From positions 1-5,063 of the forward strand of contig JABFXM010000119.1 in the NCBI GenBank assembly GCA_013361745.1: 5,063 bases of DNA, given 5' to 3'. Source of the DNA: Gemmatimonadaceae bacterium. Lineage in GTDB: Bacteria > Gemmatimonadota > Gemmatimonadetes > Gemmatimonadales > Gemmatimonadaceae. The position numbers and the translations under genes are program-made. Below are positions 1 to 4,368 of the stretch, piece after piece (the first letter of the stretch is position 1; the number at the start of each line of letters is the position of its first letter). Under the pieces are notes generated by a model. The model saw only the letters and a list, made by a program, of their open reading frames with translations, was not told the DNA's origin and ran no database searches.

Positions 1-39
1 GCGATGCGGAAGAATTCCGGCCGCGCCGCGCGGCTGTGA
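1..39 (+). CDS. Possible C-terminal tail of an upstream gene (partial)
   Basis: The frame beginning at base 1 is open until a TGA at 37-39 and would encode AMRKNSGRAARL, a short basic tail. Its end lies 36 bases before the next start, a normal intergenic distance for genes in this window. Twelve residues cannot identify a family. The other forward frames also stay open past this point, so the reading frame is not certain. Genes for YCII/DGPF proteins are often preceded by an ECF sigma factor gene, but nothing visible here supports or excludes that. Confidence 0.22.
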   Translation, partial: AMRKNSGRAARL

Positions 40-75
40 CGTCAGGCCGCACCGACCGAAAGATCGAGCGAGGCA

Positions 76-417
76 ATGCACCGATATCTGATCTCCTTCG
101 ACGACGGCTCGATGGACCACATTCCCGAGGCGGACCTGCCGGCGGTGGGCGAGGCGGCGCACGCCGTGGTGAGGGATGCCAAGGCGGCCGGGGTCTGGAT
201 CTTCGGTGGCGGCGTGCCGCGCCAGCCGTCGAGCATCGTGGCGACCGACGGGACCACCTCTGACGGCCCCGTGCCGGAGACGAAGGCGGTCGTGGGCGGG
301 TTCGCGATCATCGAGGTGTCCTCGCGCGAGGAGGCGCTCGTGTGGGCAGCCCGCATCGCCCAGGCATGCCGATGTGCGCAGGAGGTCCGCGAGATCGGGT
401 TCGATCCGGAGTCGTGA
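76..417 (+). CDS. YCII-related (DGPF-type) domain protein
   Basis: A 113-residue cytoplasmic protein made of a single YCII-related domain, a small ferredoxin-like alpha/beta fold. The start MHRYLISFDDG is the usual first strand of the family. GVWIFGGGV (about 39-47) matches the conserved Gly-Gly strand. TSDGPVPETKAVVGGFAII (about 61-79) is the DGPF signature with Phe replaced by Val, followed by the typical ETK and GGF. EEALVWAARIAQA (85-97) is the family helix, and EVREI (103-107) the last strand. Length is normal for the family. Its biochemical role is unknown; related proteins in other bacteria are controlled by ECF42-type sigma factors, but none is visible here. The purine-rich leader gagcgagg (66-73) lies only two bases from the ATG, so the ribosome binding site is close and weak. 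I keep this start because the homologous first strand begins there. No metabolic link to the next gene is evident. Confidence 0.88.
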   Translation: MHRYLISFDDGSMDHIPEADLPAVGEAAHAVVRDAKAAGVWIFGGGVPRQPSSIVATDGTTSDGPVPETKAVVGGFAIIEVSSREEALVWAARIAQACRCAQEVREIGFDPES

Positions 418-455
418 TCGATACGACGTCGGGATGACGCCTGCGCGCACTCTGC

Positions 456-480
456 ACCGGCGGTGGACGTCGCCGCCGGT
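456..480 (+). terminator. GC-rich hairpin after the YCII gene, candidate terminator
   Basis: ACCGGCGG (456-463) and CCGCCGGT (473-480) are perfect reverse complements. The stem extends inward by a T-G wobble and one G-C pair, giving about ten base pairs closed by a five-base GACGT loop. It begins 39 bases after the YCII stop and precedes the promoter-like motif of the GH1 gene, a sensible place for a transcript end. There is no run of T after the stem (only TTCAGTT), so it is not a classic intrinsic terminator. It may instead protect an mRNA 3' end or assist a Rho-type stop. Confidence 0.45.
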
Positions 481-530
481 TCAGTTGCACCTCAGCGCGC
501 GCGCCGGGTCGCGCCACCGCCCATCCCCGC

Positions 531-539
531 GTATGTTCG
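531..539 (+). promoter_or_regulatory. Promoter-like TAnnTTnG motif upstream of the GH1 gene
   Basis: The bases GTATGTTCG contain TATGTTCG (532-539), an AT-richer island in a very GC-rich gap and a match to TAnnTTnG, close to the TAnnTTTG element of Bacteroidota promoters. It lies about 45 bases before the GH1 ATG. A similar motif (TAGCTTAG) sits upstream of the GMC gene. No convincing -35 or -33 element is seen about 19 bases upstream, so the call rests on the motif, its position and its recurrence. Confidence 0.28.
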
Positions 540-570
540 CCGGCAGCAGAACCCGATGCGTCATCACACC

Positions 571-576
571 GAGGAG
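571..576 (+). promoter_or_regulatory. Ribosome binding site of the GH1 gene
   Basis: GAGGAG eight bases before the ATG at 585 is a strong Shine-Dalgarno match. It fixes the start so that the protein begins with a complete twin-arginine signal peptide. Confidence 0.75.
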
Positions 577-584
577 ACACGAGC

Positions 585-2048
585 ATGGACCACGACATCT
601 CGCGCCGAAACTTCGCCCGGATCGCCGGCCTCGGCGCACTCTCGGCGGCGCTGCCGGCAGTCGCTGCAGGGAAACCCGAGGAGGCATCGGCTGCCGCGGC
701 GCGCGCGCGCACCTTCCCGCGCGGGTTCCTCTGGGGCACGGCGACCGCGTCGTACCAGGTCGAGGGCGCGGTGAACGAGGACGGTCGCGGACCATCGATC
801 TGGGACACCTTCTCGCACACGCCGGGGAAGACGGTGAACGGCGCGACGGGCGACGTCGCGGACGACCACTACCACCGCTACAAGCAGGACGTCCAGCTCA
901 TGAAGGCGCTCGGCGTCAAGGCGTATCGCTTCTCGATCGCCTGGCCGCGGGTGTTTCCGCAGGGAAGCGGCTCGCCGAACCCGAAGGGACTCGACTTCTA
1001 CAATCGGCTCGTGGACGAGTTGCTGGCGAACGGGATCGCGCCCTTCGCGACGCTCTATCACTGGGACCTGCCGCAGGCGCTGCAGGACAACGGCGGCGGG
1101 TGGGAGTCGCGCGACACCGCCGAGGCGTTCGGCCGCTACGCCGGCTACGTCGCCCAGCATCTCTCGGATCGCGTCAAGCACTTCTTCACGATCAACGAGT
1201 TCGGCGCGTTCGTCGAGCTCGGGTATCGAATCGGCATCCATGCGCCGGGGTTGCAACTCCCGCCGGGGCGCTTCAATCAGACCCGCCATCACGCGGTGCT
1301 CGGCCATGGGCTCGCCGTGCAGGCGATCCGGGCGAACGCGAAGCCGGGCACGAAGGTCGGGCTCGCGGAGAACATGACGATCTGCTGCCCGGTGATCGAG
1401 GACGACGCCAACATCAGGGCCGCCGAGCGCGCGACGCGGGAGATGAACGCGCAGTACATGACCGTGATCCAGGAGGGCAGGTACACCGACGCGTACCTGG
1501 CGCGGACCGTCGCGGACTCGCCGAAGTTCACGCCGGCGGATCTGAAGGTTATCTCGAGCCCGCTCGACTTCGTCGGCATCAACATCTACACGCCGACCTG
1601 GATTCGCGCCGACGATTCACCGTTGGGCTTCACCCCCGTGCCTAACCCGAGCTCCTACCCGCACATGGCGTCGTCGTGGCTGACGATCGGACCGGAAGCG
1701 CTCTACTGGGGCCCGCGCAACGTCGCGAAGCTCTGGAAGGTGAAGGAGATCTACATCACCGAGAACGGCTGCTCGTCCTCCGACGTGCCGGCGGCGGACG
1801 GGAAGGTGTACGACACGGATCGCATCATGTACCTGCGCAACTATCTCACGCAGCTCCAGCGCGCGACGACGGATGCCGTGCCGGTGAAGGGCTACTTCTG
1901 CTGGAGCCTGATGGACAACTTCGAGTGGGCGGACGGCTACACCAACCGCTTCGGGCTGCACTACGTGGACTATGCGACGCAGACGCGGACGCCGAAGCTG
2001 AGCGCGTCGTTCTATCGCGAAACGATCAGGCGCAACGCGGTCGCATGA
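585..2048 (+). CDS. Tat-exported GH1 family beta-glucosidase
   Basis: A 487-residue retaining glycoside hydrolase of family 1, expected to cleave beta-glucosides (cellobiose, aryl or plant glucosides) outside the cytoplasmic membrane. Residues 1-28 form a Tat signal: ISRRNFAR with Arg7-Arg8, an alanine- and leucine-rich core, and AVAA before the mature part. The GH1 domain follows from FPRGFLWGTATASYQVEGA. Expected sugar-binding residues are present: Gln58, His159 (YHWDLP), Asn204, Trp440 and Glu447 (NFEW). The acid/base is Glu205 in TINEFG and the nucleophile Glu393 in YITENG. Their spacing of 188 residues is normal for the family, and the total length fits a GH1 domain plus signal. Oddities are the export signal, since many GH1 enzymes are cytoplasmic, and NEF in place of the usual NEP at the acid/base. 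Beta-glucosidase is the default family activity; galactosidase, fucosidase or glycosyl transfer cannot be excluded. Confidence 0.93.
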   Translation: MDHDISRRNFARIAGLGALSAALPAVAAGKPEEASAAAARARTFPRGFLWGTATASYQVEGAVNEDGRGPSIWDTFSHTPGKTVNGATGDVADDHYHRYKQDVQLMKALGVKAYRFSIAWPRVFPQGSGSPNPKGLDFYNRLVDELLANGIAPFATLYHWDLPQALQDNGGGWESRDTAEAFGRYAGYVAQHLSDRVKHFFTINEFGAFVELGYRIGIHAPGLQLPPGRFNQTRHHAVLGHGLAVQAIRANAKPGTKVGLAENMTICCPVIEDDANIRAAERATREMNAQYMTVIQEGRYTDAYLARTVADSPKFTPADLKVISSPLDFVGINIYTPTWIRADDSPLGFTPVPNPSSYPHMASSWLTIGPEALYWGPRNVAKLWKVKEIYITENGCSSSDVPAADGKVYDTDRIMYLRNYLTQLQRATTDAVPVKGYFCWSLMDNFEWADGYTNRFGLHYVDYATQTRTPKLSASFYRETIRRNAVA

Positions 2049-2070
2049 CGTCGATCCTTCGAGCGACGTT
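2047..2070 (+). other. Hairpin overlapping the GH1 stop codon
   Basis: ACGTCG (2048-2053) and CGACGT (2064-2069) are exact reverse complements. After one A-G mismatch two further pairs form, closing on a CTTC loop, and an outer G-T wobble is possible. The stem starts inside the GH1 TGA (2046-2048) and ends 13 bases before the ribosome binding site of the VOC gene. No T-run follows, so it is more likely a processing or stability element, or a partial terminator, than a full intrinsic terminator. It could also be chance, because ACGTCG-like words are frequent in GC-rich DNA. Confidence 0.35.
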
Positions 2071-2096
2071 CATGCCGCTGTCGGAGAGGAGATGAG

Positions 2097-2549
2097 ATGA
2101 CGGTCAAGCGGATGGACAACGTCGGCATCGTCGTGGAGTCCCTCGATGCCGCCGTCGCGTTCTTCGCCGAGCTCGGGCTGCGGCTCGAAGGGCGCGCCAT
2201 GATCGAGGGAGAGTGGGCGGGACGGATCACCGGACTGGCAGACCAGCGGGTCGAGATCGCGATGATGGTCACCCCCGACGGCCACAGTCGGCTCGAGCTG
2301 TCGCGGTTCCTCGCCCCGGCCGTCGTCGCCGATCACCGCACCGCGCCGGTGAACGCGCTCGGCTACCTGCGCGTGATGTTCGCGGTGGACCACCTCGACG
2401 ACACCCTCGCGAGACTGCGCGGCCTCGGCGCGCAGCTCGTCGGCGAGGTGGTGCAGTACGAGAATGTCTATCGGCTGTGCTACATCCGCGGTCCGGAGGG
2501 GATTCTCATCGGGCTGGCGGAGGAACTGCGGCGACGCGCTCCGGAATAG
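2097..2549 (+). CDS. VOC-superfamily (glyoxalase/bleomycin-resistance fold) protein
   Basis: A 150-residue cytoplasmic protein with two beta-alpha-beta-beta-beta modules of the vicinal oxygen chelate fold. Module one runs from MDNVGIVVESLDAAVAFF (6-23) to RLELSRF (65-71). Module two runs from ALGYLRVMFAVDHLDD (87-102) to IRGPEGILIGLAEEL (130-144). Of the four positions that usually bind metal, only Glu67 is kept: His is replaced by Asn8, the second His position appears to be Arg92, and the last Glu is Gly139. From memory, similar proteins with the MDNVGIVVE start are widespread in Gram-positive bacteria, so these changes may be a subfamily trait. The substrate is unknown. GGAGAGGA (2083-2090) six bases before the ATG supports the start; the ATG at 2092 is in another frame. 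It lies 48 bases after the GH1 gene and may be cotranscribed, with a hairpin between them. Confidence 0.85.
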   Translation: MTVKRMDNVGIVVESLDAAVAFFAELGLRLEGRAMIEGEWAGRITGLADQRVEIAMMVTPDGHSRLELSRFLAPAVVADHRTAPVNALGYLRVMFAVDHLDDTLARLRGLGAQLVGEVVQYENVYRLCYIRGPEGILIGLAEELRRRAPE

Positions 2550-2608
2550 GCGTGGTCGTGCGCCCGCGAGCGGACGACGCGCCCGGAAGACCGCCGACGC
2601 CGGCCGCG

Positions 2609-2627
2609 TCTCCCCCTTCCCTCCCCC
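2609..2627. other. Pyrimidine tract between the VOC and GMC genes
   Basis: Nineteen consecutive pyrimidines, mostly C, occupy the middle of the gap. The opposite strand reads as G-runs of five, three and five separated by one or two A, which could form a quadruplex or resist melting. The tract lies just upstream of the promoter-like motif at 2638-2646, where a -35 region would be expected, and contains no TTGACA-like word. Bases 2550-2608 show no convincing terminator or other element. Confidence 0.4.
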
Positions 2628-2637
2628 GGGGTCGGGC

Positions 2638-2646
2638 GTAGCTTAG
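2638..2646 (+). promoter_or_regulatory. Promoter-like TAnnTTnG motif upstream of the GMC gene
   Basis: GTAGCTTAG contains TAGCTTAG (2639-2646), which matches TAnnTTnG like the motif before the GH1 gene. Over eleven bases (GTAnnTTnGCC) eight are shared between the two sites. It is the most AT-rich part of the gap and would put a transcript start about 20 bases before the GTG start at 2674. It is embedded in an imperfect palindrome, GGGCGTAGCTTAGCCC (2634-2649), in which GGGC, AGCT and GCCC are symmetric. A repressor could bind there. No upstream -35 or -33 element is clear. Confidence 0.3.
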
Positions 2647-2663
2647 CCCTCCTGTCACCACAC

Positions 2664-2669
2664 GGAGAG
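2664..2669 (+). promoter_or_regulatory. Ribosome binding site deciding the GTG start of the GMC gene
   Basis: GGAGAG four bases before the GTG at 2674 is the only purine-rich Shine-Dalgarno match near the start of the FAD domain. The GTG lies nine codons before the first beta strand (YDVCIVG), as expected for the family, and no in-frame ATG occurs before that strand. Confidence 0.6.
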
Positions 2670-2673
2670 CGAC

Positions 2674-4368
2674 GTGCAAGTGAAGCCACGAACGACCGAG
2701 TACGACGTCTGCATCGTCGGCTCGGGCGCCGGCGGAGGGATGGCGGCGTATGCGTTGACGCAGGCCGGCGCGAAGGTCGTCCTGCTCGAGGCGGGACCGG
2801 CCTGGTATGCGTCGAAAAACTCGCAGATGCTCACGCCCGCGTATGCGTCGCCACGGCGCGGCGCGGCGAAGAAGACGCGGCCCTTCGGCGAGTTCGACGC
2901 CTGTGACGGGGGATGGGAGATCGCGGGCGAGCCGTACACCACGGCGCCCGGCTCGAAGTTCCTGTGGTGGCGCGGGCGCATGCTCGGCGGACGCACCAAT
3001 CACTGGGGACGCATCTCCCTCCGCTTCGGCCCCGACGACTTCAAGGGAAAGACGGCGTTCGGGAACGGCTTCGACTGGCCGATCACCTACGACGACGTCG
3101 CGCCGTACTACGACAAGATCGACGACCTGATCGGCGTGTTCGGCAGCAACGAGGGGCTGCGCAACCACCCCGACGGCCGCTTCCAGCCGCCACCGCGCCC
3201 GCGCTGCTACGAGCTGCTCGTGAAGAAGACCGCGGACAAGCTCGGGATCACCTGCATCCCCTCGCGGCTCTCGATCATCACGAAGGGGATCCACGGGCGT
3301 CAGCCGTGCCACTACTGCGGGCAGTGCAACCGCGGGTGCACGGTGAAGGCCAACTTCTCGAGCCCCGACGTGCTGATCGCGCCGGCGCTGCAGACGGGGA
3401 ACCTCACGCTCGTCACCAACGCGATGGCGCGCGAGGTCACCGTCGGCAGCGACGGGAAGGCGACCGGGGTCTCGTACATCGACAAGCAGACCGGGGCCGA
3501 CGAGCACGTGAAGGCGCGCGTCGTCGTGCTCGCGGCGAGCGCGTGCGAGACCGCGCGGCTCATGCTCAACTCGAAGTCGTCGCACTTCCCGCAGGGGATC
3601 GGCAACTCGAGCGGTCGCGTCGGCAAGGGACTGACCGACACCACCGGCACGGACGTCGCCGGCTTCATCCCCGCGCTCGCCGACCACGTGCCGCACAACG
3701 AGGACGGCGTCGGCGGGATGCACGTCTACATGCCATGGTGGGCGGACAACTCGAAGCTCGACTTCCCGCGCGGCTACCACATCGAGGTGTGGGGCGGGCT
3801 CGGGCAGCCGGGCTACGGAACGTTAGGCGGGATCCAGCGCTACCCCGGCGCAGGCGGCTACGGCCAGTCGCTCAAGGACGACTACCGCAAGTACTGGGGG
3901 ACGACGATCGGCTTCTCGGGACGCGGCGAGATGCTGCCGAACGAGGACTCCTATTGCGAGATCGACCCGAACACGGTCGACAAGTTCGGGATCCCGGTGC
4001 TCCGCTTCCACTGGAAGTGGACGGACGCGGAGTACAACCAGGTGAAGCACATGCAGAACACCTTCCGCGAGCTCATCTCGGCGATGGGTGGCGAGGTCTT
4101 CTCGCCGATGCCGTCGAAGGAGGAGGGCTACGGGATCTCCCAGGGGGGACAGATCATCCACGAGGTGGGCTGTGCGCAGATGGGCAGCGACCCGAAGGAC
4201 TCGGTGCTCAACGCGAACTGTCAGGCGCACGACTGCCCGAACCTCTTCGTCGCCGACGGCGGTCCCTTCGTCACGCAGGCGGACAAGAACCCGACGTGGA
4301 CGATCATCGCGCTCGCCTGGCGGACGAGCGACTACATCACGCAGCAGCGGAAGGCGGGGGCGATATGA
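2674..4368 (+). CDS. GMC-type FAD-dependent sugar/polyol dehydrogenase, catalytic subunit
   Basis: A 564-residue flavoprotein of the glucose-methanol-choline oxidoreductase superfamily, expected to oxidise a sugar, sugar acid or glycoside hydroxyl and pass electrons on. The FAD dinucleotide motif is YDVCIVGSGAGGG (10-22; Gly16, Gly18, Gly21), with Glu39 in LLEAG as the ribose-binding acid. LGGRTNHWGR (104-113) is the family flavin-contact motif. PCHYCGQCNRGC gives Cys212, Cys215, Cys218 and Cys222, resembling the cysteine cluster that binds a 3Fe-4S centre in bacterial FAD glucose dehydrogenase. The C-terminal domain has His496 (IIHEVGC) and Asn539 (KNPTWTI), 43 residues apart like the catalytic pair of glucose oxidase. 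No signal peptide is present; export is probably in complex with the Tat-bearing protein encoded four bases overlapping downstream. Relatives include gluconate 2-dehydrogenase, FAD glucose dehydrogenase and glucoside 3-dehydrogenase; sequence reading alone cannot choose among them. Confidence 0.9.
   Translation: MQVKPRTTEYDVCIVGSGAGGGMAAYALTQAGAKVVLLEAGPAWYASKNSQMLTPAYASPRRGAAKKTRPFGEFDACDGGWEIAGEPYTTAPGSKFLWWRGRMLGGRTNHWGRISLRFGPDDFKGKTAFGNGFDWPITYDDVAPYYDKIDDLIGVFGSNEGLRNHPDGRFQPPPRPRCYELLVKKTADKLGITCIPSRLSIITKGIHGRQPCHYCGQCNRGCTVKANFSSPDVLIAPALQTGNLTLVTNAMAREVTVGSDGKATGVSYIDKQTGADEHVKARVVVLAASACETARLMLNSKSSHFPQGIGNSSGRVGKGLTDTTGTDVAGFIPALADHVPHNEDGVGGMHVYMPWWADNSKLDFPRGYHIEVWGGLGQPGYGTLGGIQRYPGAGGYGQSLKDDYRKYWGTTIGFSGRGEMLPNEDSYCEIDPNTVDKFGIPVLRFHWKWTDAEYNQVKHMQNTFRELISAMGGEVFSPMPSKEEGYGISQGGQIIHEVGCAQMGSDPKDSVLNANCQAHDCPNLFVADGGPFVTQADKNPTWTIIALAWRTSDYITQQRKAGAI
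4365..4368 (+). promoter_or_regulatory. ATGA stop-start overlap coupling GMC and small-subunit genes
   Basis: The TGA of the GMC gene (4366-4368) overlaps an ATG at 4365, the classic arrangement for translational coupling of two subunits of one complex. The purine-rich AAGGCGGGGG just upstream can serve as ribosome binding site. A competing in-frame GTG start lies at 4437, which would leave a 68-base spacer instead. Confidence 0.6.

Noticed and set aside
37..44. TGACGTCA, a perfect 8-base palindrome before the YCII gene
   Set aside because: Its symmetry does not extend outward and similar ACGTC words recur in the window, so chance is enough to explain it.
176..1645. A 489-codon open frame on the + strand overlapping the YCII and GH1 genes
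   Set aside because: It is an Arg/Pro/Ala-rich out-of-frame reading with no recognisable domain, and it overlaps two confident genes. Long false frames are expected in DNA this GC-rich.
2506..3780. A 424-codon open frame on the - strand opposite the GMC gene
   Set aside because: It is the antisense shadow of the GMC gene: low-complexity Arg/Val/Ala-rich protein with no family motifs, while the opposite strand has full FAD and catalytic motifs.
3823..3825. A single TTA leucine codon in the GMC gene, considered as a bldA-type control codon
   Set aside because: That control is specific to Streptomyces-like bacteria, and nothing else in the window points to them.
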